Source: Megaleporinus macrocephalus
Taxonomy: Eukaryota; Chordata; Actinopteri; Characiformes; Anostomidae
NCBI GenBank assembly: GCA_021613375.1
Contig: CM038704.1
Coordinates: forward strand, 8,404,091-8,468,090
Length of the DNA stretch: 64,000 nucleotides
Direction of reading: 5' to 3'
The notes beneath the pieces were generated by a model that did not search any database, had not been told where the DNA came from, and saw nothing but the letters and a program-made list of their open reading frames with translations. The position numbers and the translations under genes were made by a program. Below, in pieces: positions 13,401 through 24,589 of this stretch; the first letter of the stretch is position 1, and each line of letters starts with the position of its first letter.

Positions 13401-14459
13401 TGAAACATTGTCCACTTTTTTCTTCCTTATGCGTGGTCCACGTGCCCAGGACTGAGCCCCAGTTCTACTGTTTACACCCAGATGCACTGTCCTGATGTCT
13501 GGAGCATCCTTTTCTCTGAACTGCTGTAGATGATCTGGCCACTGTGGGTCCAACAAGCAGGATAGGAATAGGTAAACTCCTTCTCGTTTACAAATTGGGA
13601 AAATATTCTGTATTCAGCCCGTGGTCCGGTGACACCTCTGCTAATACCTTGATGACCTTGTGCATCTTGTGTATGGATCGTGCTGTCCTAAGCCTTTCTG
13701 CAGCAGTTCTTCTGCTTTGTAACCCCAGAATAGAAGAAGTGGCTGGGGAACAGGGATCTCTCCTGTTTTTGCATTATTTTTCCTGCACCTGTTCCTATTG
13801 TGTGGGTTTGGCTTCTGAGTGTCCTCTGGATAATCCTTCTGCTACTTATCATTGTTTACCTGGCACATGAATAACACCGAAGCTCTTATTCAGGGGTGAA
13901 TTCCTGGCCATGATTATATCCACCTAGCACAGGTCACTGCAAGTTTCTGTGGTGGTCAGAGCTCTGGGAAGGAAACAATGGATCTCCCTACTCGTTGGTT
14001 CTGTGACAGGACACCTCCAAAGTCATGAGATGGGACTTTTAAAATCACATTCGCAGGGCATGAACTGGACACCAATCAGCAAGAAGTTTGTTTGAGGATG
14101 TTTGGAACTCAGAAGCAGAAACTGGCCCATTTCTTTTACAGTGAGTGTTGGAGTGTTGCAGTAGTGTTTAGTATAGTAACACCACAGCACAGAAGTGGAG
14201 AGCTCTAGTCCATTTACATTCTATGCTGCGTCAACACGGAATTCACCATTCTGCATAAGCCAACTCATCATGGTCAGTTCTCTAAACTAAGTCCACCAGG
14301 TTCAGGGATCCCTCTTCAGCTTGCCTCTCCAACCCTCTGGGGCTGACGGACACATGGACCCACACATCAAACTCAGTGTTTTTATATATGTTCCTCATGG
14401 GCGTAGCTTGGCATATGGACAGTAGGGACATGTCCCGTTCAGTATTTTGGGAGGATAGG
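13401..14459. other. Intergenic, no gene recognised
   Basis: A 108-codon plus frame at 13544-13870 is not recognisable. No repeat matches seen within the window. Confidence 0.4.
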
Positions 14460-15331
14460 TGTAACGAATCAGACTCAGACATGACGTTATGATCCATATG
14501 CAAGGCTTTATTAACAGAAACAAGAGTATGTAATGTGAACACAAAGTGCAGAGCTGGGCCCATAGAGGGGAGAGTCCTGGGAGACCAGGTGAGCTGGAGT
14601 CAGAGACAGCCTGGGGAAGTGGCTACTGGAGCAGGTGAGTTGGTAGGTGTCAGGGTAGCCGCCGTTGGTAGCCACAGAACCTCAAGAACCCCAGGATAGA
14701 GTAGCTCCCTGAGTGCTAGAGAGAAAACCACGAACTAGGCCCTGCCTGGACAGTTCAAACAAATAGAGGTTAGTCCTTGCGTCGTTCCGGAGTGGGGGTA
14801 TACACCACTCCCTCTGTTCCCAGAGTGAGCGTAAGAACACAGTTTATATTCAACTTCAAAAGTCACTTGAGGACCGGCGGGAGTCGGGGAGAAACAGTGT
14901 CCAGTGGCCACACCAACCTCACAACGTGGAGACCCGTGGGATAGAGACACCAGGGGTGAGTTCAGATGACAGGAGGTAAGTGCTCAGGCAGGTCGGTGAG
15001 TCCGCAGGCCTCAAGGGCTCCAGGCAGAACGGCAGGACCCCGCTGTGGAGATGAGAAGTTAGGCTGAACTTCCGGGGAAGCTGTTCAGACGCTGGCCCGT
15101 GATCGTGGAACAAGTAAGGAGATGTCACAAACTATGCTACGCACTGAATGCAGTGCGTGAAGGGCTTATATGGGCCGCACTAACGAGCTACTGCCGTGAG
15201 CTGTAATGAATGCCAGGTGTGTGTGGTGATTGAATGAGTGAGCGCATGCAGAAGAGAGGGTGTGTGTGTCCAGAGCTAGCTAGTATTCTGGAGACTGCGA
15301 CCCCTGCAGGCGCTGGGAGGAAGTGCTTACA
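14460..15331 (-). mobile_element. Solo LTR, minus orientation, perfect 5-bp TSD
   Basis: An 872-bp unit bounded on the plus strand by tgtaac and cttaca and flanked on both sides by atagg (14455-14459 and 15332-15336). On the minus strand it has a TATA-like atataag (15171-15165) and an aataaa polyadenylation signal (14512-14507) in the correct LTR order. Its end resembles that of the LTR at 8506-9348, so both belong to one retrotransposon lineage. Only one LTR remains and no internal region adjoins it. Gypsy-type is inferred. Frames at 14735-15128 are incidental. Confidence 0.92.
14507..14512 (-). terminator. LTR polyadenylation signal AATAAA
   Basis: A canonical hexamer on the minus strand about 50 bp before the LTR end, in the place expected for the R region of the solo LTR. 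Confidence 0.55.
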
Positions 15332-15404
15332 ATAGGATTGTTCCTACCAATATTTAAACTAACTTGTAGGCGTTATCTTTGTCATATTTAGGAGTTATAC
15401 CTTC

Positions 15405-16022
15405 ACTATGGGTCTGTCTCTTAACCTAGTGAGGGTCTACATAGACAGCATTTTACGTCAGAGTTTGCACTCCCGACATGTAGACTGTCCCAATTCTTAC
15501 ATACCTTAAACATGCTGTCGACTGAGGAACCTTATTTAGACCTGATTTTAAGGAAGCATCGAGCGCTTCCTCAGCCGCTAAGACAATCCCATGATGCAAC
15601 ACAGGCTAATCTACCAGCAGTGAAATGGAGTTATTTTGATTCTCTCTGGAGTTTTAATGTGTTTCTGGTCATATAATCACACAAAACAGTATTTTATTAT
15701 CAACTCTGTAACGAGTCCTTCACCATTTAGCAGTTTTATACTCAAGCCATTAGCATTTATGCTAGCGGATTTTTAAGCCTCGGGCTATTGTTTTGGATGC
15801 CGGTTGGTAACTTAGCAACCAGCTAGTAACTTAGCAACCAGCTAAACCACCGGTCGCATGCTGCATTGGGCGGGAACAAGCTGTGACGCAGTCTCTCTCT
15901 AACTGGAGCATCTCAGTAATCTGTTTTATGAGGAGAGATGAGGAGAGAACACTGATACTTACACAGCTGCTACCTAGACAGCCTACTTACACACTCACTA
16001 GGTTTTGAGGCACACCCATAGT
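15405..16022. mobile_element. MITE with ~26-bp terminal inverted repeats
   Basis: The left end actatgggtctgtctct...aacctagtg is mirrored at the right end (cactaggtt...gcacacccatagt). TTC flanks both ends (15402-15404 and 16023-16025), a possible 3-bp duplication that would fit a PIF/Harbinger-like element; this classification is inferred. There is no transposase sequence in the 618 bp. Confidence 0.8.
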
Positions 16023-16189
16023 TTCAGTTCAATTCAACTATTGTCTTTATTACTGATACACTGTCAGGCTACTTCTCCCATGCAGAACTAAGTTACAGTT
16101 CAAGTAAAAATAAAATGTAGGGCTTCCACTGTTGCTATATTCTCTGTGAGATGATAGGATACAGCTCCCATACTTATACTTATACCACT

Positions 16190-16290
16190 TATTTAAATAC
16201 TCTGTGTTATGTACTATGATATGTTAGTTTCTGTCCCATTAAGCACCAGCCAATTTAACCACTTGCACTGTCTTGTATAGACCTGTAGAG
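16190..16290 (+). repeat. Short duplicated segment, copy 1
   Basis: About 100 bp, tatttaaa.actctgtgtta...cacttgcactgtcttgtat, repeated at 16738-16850 with >95% identity, direct orientation, 548 bp apart. Confidence 0.9.
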
Positions 16291-16737
16291 GCCAGCCTGC
16301 TCAGGAATTCTACCTGATTTACACTGAGCCATTTATACACTTAGCTTTAGATCATTCTGATGTGCTTACTAGAGAACGACGTTCAGGCATGCTCCCATCA
16401 ATGTTACCACCAAACCTACGCCCAGGATAATCCTCTATTTTTGTGATACCACAGACCAGAGCTGTTCCTGTACCTGTAGAATCCATACTGGACTCCCATC
16501 CAGAGTTCTGAAGTTCTGAAGAGGGGCTGAGATACAGGTCATGTGCCTCTCGATGTATGTAACTGGTGGATTTGTGTGTCTGTCTACACTTGGTGTGACA
16601 ATGACTGAAGGAAACTTAGGAAGTTGCAGGTCTTGCCCATCATTTCCTCATTCAGTGAATATCAGAGATACATGCCAAATGGCATGCAAAGAGTTCACAG
16701 CTGCAGAAGGTGCTGCAGTGGTTGCAAAAATGAGCAC
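16291..16737. other. Spacer between the two duplicated segments
   Basis: Contains most of a 75-codon frame (16541-16768) with no recognisable domain that runs into the second duplicate. No gene supported. Confidence 0.4.
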
Positions 16738-16850
16738 TTATTTAAATGCTCTGTGTTATGTACTATGATATGTTAGTTTCTGTCCCATTAAGCACCAGCC
16801 AATTGAACCACTTGCACTGTCTTGTATGGTCTGACACTGTATAGTTATTA
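16738..16850 (+). repeat. Short duplicated segment, copy 2
   Basis: See the copy at 16190. The pair could be direct repeats from an old LTR-like or tandem event, but no TG...CA ends are visible. Confidence 0.9.
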
Positions 16851-17394
16851 ATGTGAGCTGTCTGTATGAAAAGAGGGCTATATGTTTACCTTGAGTGGGT
16901 AGGACCACCAGTTTAATCCTTTGTACATGAAATTTATGGTTGGATTATACTGTGATACAGTATTTGTGTTGGGCATTTATAATACAAGAGTTCAGCCATA
17001 AACATAAGTATGTTTGTTTGGCCACTAAAATTCAGCACATCTGTGATATCCTTTGGCTCATATATTTTAAGTGTTGCTTTGATCTTTTGAAGGTCTGCTC
17101 TCATGCCCTCTGCACACAATTTTAATTTTGTTCACCACTAGCTCACTGACTCCTGACTGCATCAGAACATCATGTTCTGAGTGGTCCTTGCCTACTACTT
17201 GCATGCCATGACCTTCCACTCCTTGGGTAAGCTGCAATATCTGTTCCTCAAACTGTTCAGAGATCAGTGCAAACAGCAGTCCAATAAACATTGATTGTCT
17301 CGTTTTGCAGTTATGTGTTGAGAAGCATTGACTCTTTATAGAGAAATGTTATTATTTACTGTTATTATTTGTTATAGTCCGTCACTGACTCAGC
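16851..17394. other. Intergenic, no gene recognised
   Basis: Overlapping frames on both strands at 16934-17291 have no recognisable content. Confidence 0.4.
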
Positions 17395-18062
17395 AAAGAA
17401 TGCAAATGGAATTTATTGTAGATTTCTGCTTTGAAAAAAAATATTCTCCATTAACTTACATGGAAAGTAAAGAGGGGTTTCGTGATCTGCTGTAATGTTA
17501 TCCTTTTGGAGATGCCCCTAGGTTGAATGAGGTCAATGCAAATCTTAATCTTACCAATAGATTTCATCACAGGGACCATCCCTGTGCTTCAGTCTGCAGG
17601 TTCCTGAACAAGAACAATGACTCCATTCTGGCTTCTATGTCTGTTACCCCATGACCCAGGTGGAAACTCGCCAAGGGACCAGGAGAGCATACGGTGTTGC
17701 CCAGTGATTCTACCAATGAGATCCTGAAAGAATTCTGAATAGCTAGAGTGAAAGGCAGTTTAGTGTGTTAGACCTGATGTTTGTATCTGCTGTCATGGGT
17801 TAGCAGGTAAACCCAATGCTGGTGCTGTCAAATCTGACACTACAAACACCTCCTCCTTAATTTTCCTGTCCCCCTGCTGTGGAACGGCATCCATCTACAC
17901 CTACGGTGATTGATTTAAATGGTATGAATTTACTGAAGTGGCTGCAAATGCTGCACCTGATTGTTGATTTTGAAGGGAAGGACCCATTTCACTTTGGTGT
18001 CAGAGTCCATGAGCAGTTCATCTCAGGGACACTGGAATTTGACAAGCATCTAGAAGCTGCAT
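17395..18062 (+). repeat. Duplicated unit, copy 1 (without hAT insert)
   Basis: Matches 21460-22690: the left part (ctgctttgaaaaaaaata ... gaacaagaacaatgactcc) at about 85% and the right part (gttgcccagtgattctacc ... catctagaagctgcatgc) at about 97% by eye. It lacks the insertion found in the other copy. The left part also resembles the 3' half of repeat family A. A 50-codon stretch conserved between both copies (17879-18040; reading WLQMLHLIVDFEGKDPF in the middle) sits downstream of a pyrimidine-rich tract, like a relic exon; I do not recognise the protein. Confidence 0.85.
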
Positions 18063-18097
18063 GCTTTTCAGGACCCACTACTTCATTTTTTTGGTTG

Positions 18098-18310
18098 ATG
18101 TCCAAGAAAAACGTGTATCTCATTTGTTGATTTTTATTTTTCTACATCATTTCAACACCACAGCTGCCCTTTATATTGGGCGAAAGCTTCATGATGAATG
18201 GACCAATAGAAATGCTCCAAAATAGCTTGGAAATATTTCTGGTTCCATTGACCTACACATAAAGTGAAAAGGTTTTTGGCTTCTCCTGTAAAGTTGCCTT
18301 ATATCTAACC
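18098..18310 (+). repeat. Dispersed repeat family A copy
   Basis: Contains the family core gaatggaccaatagaaatgc and the downstream block tctggttccattgac...ctcctgtaaagttgcc. It directly follows the duplicated unit. Confidence 0.85.
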
Positions 18311-18607
18311 CCTTTCATCCTGGACATCACATCTTCCAGACACTTCTCTCCGGCAGAAGACTCAGGACCATCAAAACCAGCACAACCAGACATGCAAACA
18401 GCTTTTTTCCCAGAGCTGCTACTCTCATTAACCACAGTGGTCACCCTGCACTCTAAATTCAAACTCATACCTGAACTGAATCTCAACGTATTACAGGAAC
18501 TCCTTTATAACATAATGCTTATTAGCACAGCTGTACAGATTCTGTATATAACAGCTCTTATAATATATATCTACTCAGACTCACTATGTGTAGAATATCA
18601 GTACAGG
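18311..18607. other. Intergenic spacer
   Basis: Nothing recognised before the Tc1 derivative. Confidence 0.45.
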
Positions 18608-18609
18608 TA

Positions 18610-19143
18610 CACTACCGCTCAAAAGTTTAGGATCACTTTAGAATTTAATTTCATGAATTTTTCATGCAATTCATGCAATTTTCATGCAATTCAAAAACAA
18701 TATTGTCCATTTCACAATTAATGTAAGTGTATCAGATGATTTTTAAAGAATAGAAATGTTTGTATTAAAGTCTATTTTTGTAAAGAGGCTTATTTTACAT
18801 ATAGTCCTATTATCAGCAGTTCTCAGTCTAAATCTCCTGGTACGACCTCCAATCCAAGTTAAGGATGTTATTGGACTAATTGGTTGTTAGGACACTCTTG
18901 CTCAATTGTGATGCACAGCTGAAAAACATTCTACTAATAAGTGAGTATAAAAGGGAGAACAACATTCTAGGTTAGTTTAGTATCTGAAGCATCAGCAGTT
19001 GATGGCTTGCTGACCGACTCAAAATGACCAGAAAGAAACAACTTTCTTTAGAGACCCGTCAGTCCATTGTTGTGTTAAGGAAGAAGATACTCCATTAAAA
19101 ACAAGAAGATTTCACTGTGATCCCAAACTTTTGAGCGGTAGTG
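18610..19143 (+). mobile_element. Tc1/mariner deletion derivative, copy A
   Basis: A 534-bp element with inverted ends cactaccgctcaaaagttt / aaacttttgagcggtagtg and a TA on each side (18608-18609, 19144-19145), the target duplication of Tc1/mariner. Most of the transposase gene is deleted. Copies B (20141) and C (about 50258, inverted) share the same internal deletion, so the deleted form itself was multiplied, in trans, by an active relative. Confidence 0.95.
19024..19098 (+). pseudogene. Residual N-terminus of Tc1 transposase
   Basis: 24 codons starting MTRKKQLSLETRQSI, the start of a helix-turn-helix transposase, cut by the internal deletion and closed by a TAA just past the breakpoint. 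It cannot make a transposase. The same start occurs at 20541-20615 and, inverted, in copy C near 50360. Confidence 0.8.
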
Positions 19144-19145
19144 TA

Positions 19146-19766
19146 TAGGCATAGATTTTCAATTTTCATAAGCACCTTTCCTGGCTCTTTATTAATCTTA
19201 TTCTATTTATTGTATCGTGTTGTGTGTTTATTTTAGTGTAATATTGTTCTTGTTACATGTCATACATGAGCCTCACCAAGACACATTCCTTGTATGTGTG
19301 ACATACTTGGCAAAATAAATGATCCTGATTTAGATTTTTTTGGAGATGTATGTGTTCTGTGGGTGAGCTGTGAAGTGCTGGTTTCTGTTGTCCTGAATCA
19401 GCAGGAATTAATAAGATTTTCATTGGACGGGGAATCCAGGCTGCTGCAGTTCTGCTAAGGCTGCTGTAGGACCTATTTTTGGGTTAAGCTGCAGCTTCCC
19501 TGATGCAGCTCTCTTAATATAATTACTTGAATGGTCATCAAAGGCATCTTTAATGATTTCTTTAGTTACAGGTATAAGGCGAGAGAAAGTAGATAAGAGA
19601 TTCTACAGGGTGTTCACCACTTTCTCTTGTCCTCCACAGGCATTTCAAACCTGCTTATTTTCTTCGTTATTGCAAATAATAGATCCGTTCAGAGGAGTCT
19701 GGGAATGAGCTAGCCGTGATGGTTCGCCAACTGATGACTTCATTTTCAGTCGTTTCTTCTGGCATG
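19146..19766. other. Intergenic, no gene recognised
   Basis: No repeats matched and no supported frame. An unusual density of tgt/tta words at 19190-19330 includes aataaatga after a cttgg block. Confidence 0.4.
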
Positions 19767-19975
19767 TCAAGTCAAGTCAAGGTTTGTTTATATATCGTTT
19801 ATCTCTGCAGATGATGTCCCAAAGCAGCTTTGCAGAAAATCCAGGTCAAGCCCCCCCATGAGCAAGCCAAGGGCGACAGTGGCAAGGAAAAAACCCTTAG
19901 AGCAAGAGGAAGAAGCCTTAAGAGGAGTCATGATTCAAAAGGAGAACCCATCCTCCTCTGCTCCACACACTGGTT
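19767..19975 (-). repeat. Dispersed repeat family D
   Basis: Begins tcaagtcaagtcaagg and contains cccaaagcagctttgcag, gagcaagccaagggcgac and cccatcctcctctg. The inverted counterpart is at 45471-45649, where gaggaggatgggt, aaataaac and tgacttgatc appear. I recognise this as a very common teleost interspersed repeat; its class is uncertain. Confidence 0.75.
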
Positions 19976-20140
19976 ATGTGGGAAGAACCTCCTGCCCTGC
20001 ACAGTTTAGTGCTTGAACCTGCACCTGATCCAACTAACCTGCTCGTTAACAAACCCTTCCAGACAAGGATGTCTGGACTTTATTGATCCCAGAGGGAAAT
20101 TCAAGATCTCTACATCCTTGCAGTGAAACACTCACATATA

Positions 20141-20659
20141 CACTACCGCTCAAAAGTTTAGGATCACTTTAGAATTTCATTTCATGCAATTTTCATGCAA
20201 TTCACAAACAATATTGTCCATTTCACAATTAATGTAAGTGTATCAGATGATTTTAAAGAATAAAAATGTTTGTATTAAAGTCTATTTTTGTATAGAGGCT
20301 TATTTTACATATAGTCCTATTATCAGCAAGTCTCAGTCCTCTGTCTAAATCTCCTGGTACGGCCGCCAATCCAAGTTAAGGATGTTATTGGACTAATTGG
20401 TTGTTAGGACACTCTTGCTCAATTGTGATGCACAGCTGAAAAACATTCTACTAATAAGTGAGTATAAAAGGGAGAACAACATTCTAGGTTAGTTTAGTAT
20501 CTGAAGCATCAGCAGTTGATGGCTTGCTGACCGACTCAAAATGACCAGAAAGAAACAACTTTCTTTAGAGACCCGTCAGTCCATTGCTGTGTTAAGGAAG
20601 AAGATACTCCATTAAAACAAGAACATTTCACTGTGATCCCAAACTTTTGAATGGTAGTG
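20141..20659 (+). mobile_element. Tc1/mariner deletion derivative, copy B
   Basis: 519 bp with ends cactaccgctcaaaagttt and aaacttttgaatggtagtg and flanking TA dinucleotides (20139-20140, 20660-20661). About 95% identical to copy A, with the same internal deletion. It is inserted in the SINE, so it is the younger of the two. Confidence 0.95.
20541..20615 (+). pseudogene. Residual N-terminus of Tc1 transposase
   Basis: 24 codons starting MTRKKQLSLETRQSI and ending at TAA, differing from the copy A relic at one residue (Ala for Val after the shared start). Non-functional fragment. Confidence 0.8.
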
Positions 20660-20850
20660 TAGACACACAAGGGGACAGTGAACACACTTGCCCGGAGCAG
20701 TGGGCAGCCCTACCACAGCACCGAGGGAGCAGTCAGGGTTAGGTGCCTTGCTCAAGGGCCCTTCAGTCATGTTCTGTTGGTTCATGGGATCGAACCGGCA
20801 ACCTTCTGGTCACAAGGCTGGTTCCCTAACGTTCAGCCCATGGCTGCCCC

Positions 20851-21354
20851 ATGTAGGTTCGATGGTAACATTAATAGGGACACAGCAACCCACCCCCCAC
20901 TCTCTAACCCATCACTTTCAGCCAATCAAATGTGAGCATGCTTAAACATCATCTTGGAGAATTATCAATCAGAATTATTATCTAAAACTTTAAAGACTTC
21001 ACTGCAAAGTTAGTGTGCACGGGTGTGTTTAATCATTGGTAGGGACAATTGGTATTTGCAAACCTAGGTCCATGCTTCCAGGGTTGGAGTGGAGATGTCT
21101 TGGCAGAAGGAAACACTGGACAAGCAGTCCTCCAGGACCAAGGACCAAGGAAACCACTCCTTTAGACTGTGCTTTAATGTATATTTAAAGCCAGTGTATA
21201 GACATCCAGTTCAGGAGCAAGAACTCAATGTACACTTTAAACAGTGTATACTTGTTCTGCATAACCAAGGTAGCACACTTGTCCTGCTATCAGGTACTGT
21301 AGCTACTGTGTATGTCCAGTAGGGGGTGACGCCAGTAAAAGTGTGCTTCCCAAA
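20851..21354. other. Intergenic, no gene recognised
   Basis: A 77-codon plus frame at 21089-21322 has no recognisable domain. Confidence 0.4.
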
Positions 21355-22690
21355 ACATGCCTTTGATCTTCAGAACTTCAGACACGTGGACATAACATGT
21401 ACATTACTGAGAAAGCCCACAAAGCTCAACAGTTGTCTGATTCCATTGTTCACACTTTTGCAGACTGCTTTGAAAAAAAATACATTTCCATTAACTTCCA
21501 TGGAAAGTAAAGCGGGCTTTTGTCCTCTGCTGTAAGGCTATCATTTTGGAGACACCTGCTTTCCTCTGGACAGCGGCGAGATGCCCCTAAGTTAAATGAG
21601 GTCAAAGCAAATCTTAATCTCCCCCAATAGATTTCACCAGTCTGTAGGCTCCTGAACAAGAACAATGACTCCATTCTGGCTTCTATGTCTTTTACCCCAT
21701 GACCCAGATGGATACTCGCCAATGGACAGAGGAGAACAGAGATGTCGGCAGATGTCACTAATGGGGGGACCGCGGTCCGGGCCCAGACGTTGTTCAATGC
21801 GAACCCAAACCTGTCTTGACGGTATACAGGCTTTGAGGCGCAGTAATCTCACAGACCAATCACGTGCCAACAAATACACTCAGCCATTTGGTACAAAGCG
21901 AGAAGCAGCAGTCAAGTAAAGCTGGTCGGAGAGTAACATGAACTGGAGAAAGAATAACATGCTCTAAAAAGGAAAGTTGACGGCGAAGCCCGACTGTTTA
22001 AACAGACATGGACCGAACCAACCGGTCAAGCTGTGAAACGAGTTAACGAGATGATGCACGCTTTATCTGAAGTTTTATAAATGTATAATTCAGTTCAGCA
22101 TTTAAACAGTAAATCTACTGAAATATACTGAACGGTATGTGTGATGTGTTGGTGTTTCAGTAGTTGATGGTATAAGATGCTGATACTAGACTACTTCAGT
22201 AAACAGGATACACCACTGAATCAGAACACACGTTAGAAATGATGATGGTCTGGACCCGAACGAGAAAATGTCCGCTAACTGGACTGTACTGAACTCTAAT
22301 TAAATACCCCTGGCATACAGAGTTGCCCAGTGATTCTACCAATGAGATCCTGAAAGAATTCTGAATAGCTAGAGTGAAAGGCAGTTTAGTGTGTTAGACC
22401 TGATGTTTGTATCTGCTGTCATGGGTTAGCAGGTAAACCCAATGCTGGTGCTGTCAAATCTGACACTACAAACACCTCCTCCTTCATTTTCCTGTCCCCC
22501 TGCTGCGGAACGGCATCCATCTACACCTACGGTGATTGATTCAAATGGTATGAATTTCCTGAAGTGGCTGCAAATGCTGCACCTGATTGTTGACTTTGAA
22601 GGGAAGGACCCGTTTCACTTTGGTGTCAGAGTCCATGAGCAGTTCATCTCAGGGAAACTCAAATATGACAGCATCTAGAAGCTGCATGCC
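21355..22690 (+). repeat. Duplicated unit, copy 2, with hAT insert
   Basis: Corresponds to 17395-18062, extended on the left by a segment (21355-21460: cctttgatctt ... gacacgtggacataac) that recurs immediately to the right at 22700-22800. The same flank on both sides suggests a tandem duplication of a ~1.35-kb unit. The right part at 22442-22678 carries the same relic-exon-like frame as copy 1. Confidence 0.8.
21749..22312 (+). mobile_element. Non-autonomous hAT-like element
   Basis: Absent from the matching site in copy 1 (around 17690), which acts as an empty-site control. The left end cagatgtcactaatgg leads into gaccgcggtccggg; the right end is ...taaatacccctg. An internal stretch at about 21968-22060 reads KRKVDGEARLFKQTWTEP, like the start of a GTF2IRD2/ZBED-type hAT transposase. 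The 8-bp flanks are badly decayed. The 5' part resembles 28056-28430. Confidence 0.72.
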
Positions 22691-22699
22691 CAATCAGAA

Positions 22700-22800
22700 C
22701 CTTTGATCTTTCGAACTTCTGACACGTGGACATAACGTGTACATTACTGAAAAAGCCCATAGAGCTCCAGAGCTGTCTTCTAATTTCAATGGTCAGGCTT
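22700..22800 (+). repeat. Partial third copy of the duplicated unit
   Basis: Starts cctttgatctttcgaacttc and matches 21355-21460 at about 88%; it stops near 22800. Confidence 0.75.
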
Positions 22801-24589
22801 TTGCCTGTGGACTTTCAAGAAGTCCACTTGGGATACAAAGCCATTTTTCCAACGTATGTGACAAAAGGAGGCAGAGATAAAACAATCAGTCAAATAAATT
22901 ATGCAAATTAATGTGCAAATATACAGATTTGAGTGTCAAGCCATGCTCTGCGGCCTCACAAATTAGACATGAAGGCAGACGTATATCCAAAGTTCAGTTG
23001 TCTGAGTCTGGAGGTCATGATTCTGGAGATCAGAGATTTGGATGGTGCAGATGAAGATATGTACTGAAACATATACCAAGATAACATCATGTCATATCTG
23101 ACTTATATCAACCGCCATCCTTTATGAGACTCAGTGCTACGTGTGAGCAAAGGTATGGCTGGGTTAACAGTGTGGGTGTGATCAGATGCTCAGAGGTGAT
23201 CAGATGCTTATCCTGAATCCTGAATGCACAGATGTTAAATTTAATTTCCAAAAGGAATCAAACAAGTAGAGCATTTCCTTTTAAATCACTGAAAGGAGTC
23301 AGGAGAGTGTTGATAACAGGCTCTGATATGAGAATGAGTTTGCATTTCATTAGTCGGCTGTCTCCATGTCACTTTTCACATTTGGTTAAAGCCTCTTCAT
23401 TCTAGGAAAGCCAAAAAAAAAAAAAAAGCTGTGAATAATAATAAAAAAAACAGCACAACCAGACATGTCTCAGCTCAGTAGCATTTGCCTTTTTATGTTC
23501 CTGATGAGACCAGCAGCCACACACTCAGAGATGAAAGCACAGACCTGCATGCGTGATTTAATTACCATTTAGATTATTTGTCCAAAAGTATCCAGACAGC
23601 CCATCTTAAAGGCTAAGCACCTCTTATGGACGCCCTGGTGATTTCACATTGTTGTAGATACTGAAAATATATAAAAATGACTCAAAATGACGATTTGAAT
23701 TGACAGAAAAACCTGAGCTCGGCCCTGAAATTCCTCAATTTTCCAGTTCTGCTTTTTTAGATTCTGATGATATTTCTGAATTAGAATGTGAAAGAGCTGT
23801 AATGTAGAAATAGACCACCATATCACTTAGTCCTGAGACTTTTAGTCAAACCACACCCACAACAGCAGCTCATCCTGAGTGTAAACAGTATTTAGATAAA
23901 TAACCAACATTATTCATGACAACAGCCTAGCAACCAGCTAAACTCAGATATAGAGGTACAGTTATTGTAGTAAATATGATTAAAGTGGAACTCGCTCTCA
24001 TACGACTCTATAAATCTTCATAACTCAACTACGTTAGCTTAGCACAACTTGAACCACCAATCTTAGCATGTAAAGCTAAAGTTAGCTAACATCAGCTAAA
24101 GCAGGCTCAGTAACTGAGCTTACCTGGTTTACCTCCACGTACACGGAGGCTCTTGAACACCTCTCGCTGGTTTCCTTACACGCCCATATTGTTGGAACAG
24201 CTCCAGACTTAAGATCCAGTCGTCGTGTAAGCCTACGTCCCATAGCTGTGATAAATGATCGCTACAGATGACTGAGTGAGAGGACGGTCCTTTCCAATAT
24301 CCCCATTTAAAGTTGACAGATTTAGTCCACTTTCTGGATATTTGGGGGTCTTTGAGTCATTTGTGTACGGGGGTCCACTGTACATCCAATTATTACAGCC
24401 ATAAACAACACCTCCTCTCTGTCATTGTGCATTACCGTAAGTGCATCTTCTAGGGTTGTTGTCCACCATCTGTTGTCCACAGTGGGCGGAGCTAAACTGT
24501 CTTTTAAGCTGTATTTCTTGACTTTGTAAAAAATAAAACGATTTCTGACTTTAATAATCACGTTAGGATCTCAGACTCTGCTGTAATTA
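22801..24589. other. Intergenic, no gene recognised
   Basis: Mostly apparently single-copy DNA. There is a poly-A run at 23412-23426. 23180-23400 has no repeat match and could be non-coding regulatory DNA. Frames at 23644-23826 and 24322-24561 are not recognisable. Confidence 0.45.

Larger units (their letters stand above)
20072..20850 (-). mobile_element. tRNA-derived SINE, split by Tc1 copy B
   Basis: On the minus strand the head (20850 downward) contains a B-box-like ggttcgatccc within a tRNA-like region, then the body (cttgagcaaggcacctaa, gctccgggcaagtgtgttcac), then, beyond the Tc1 insertion, the tail (gtttcactgcaagg, cctctgggatcaataaagt). Rejoining across the TA-flanked Tc1 element gives a continuous ~260-bp SINE. 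Frames of 85 codons within it are artefacts. The tRNA origin is read from the box motif and general structure. Confidence 0.78.

Noticed and set aside
8506..15331. The two LTRs as ends of one retrotransposon
   Set aside because: They are in opposite orientation, each has its own flanking duplication, and no retroviral-type coding sequence lies between.
21089..21322. 77-codon plus-strand frame
   Set aside because: No recognisable domain or conservation within the window.
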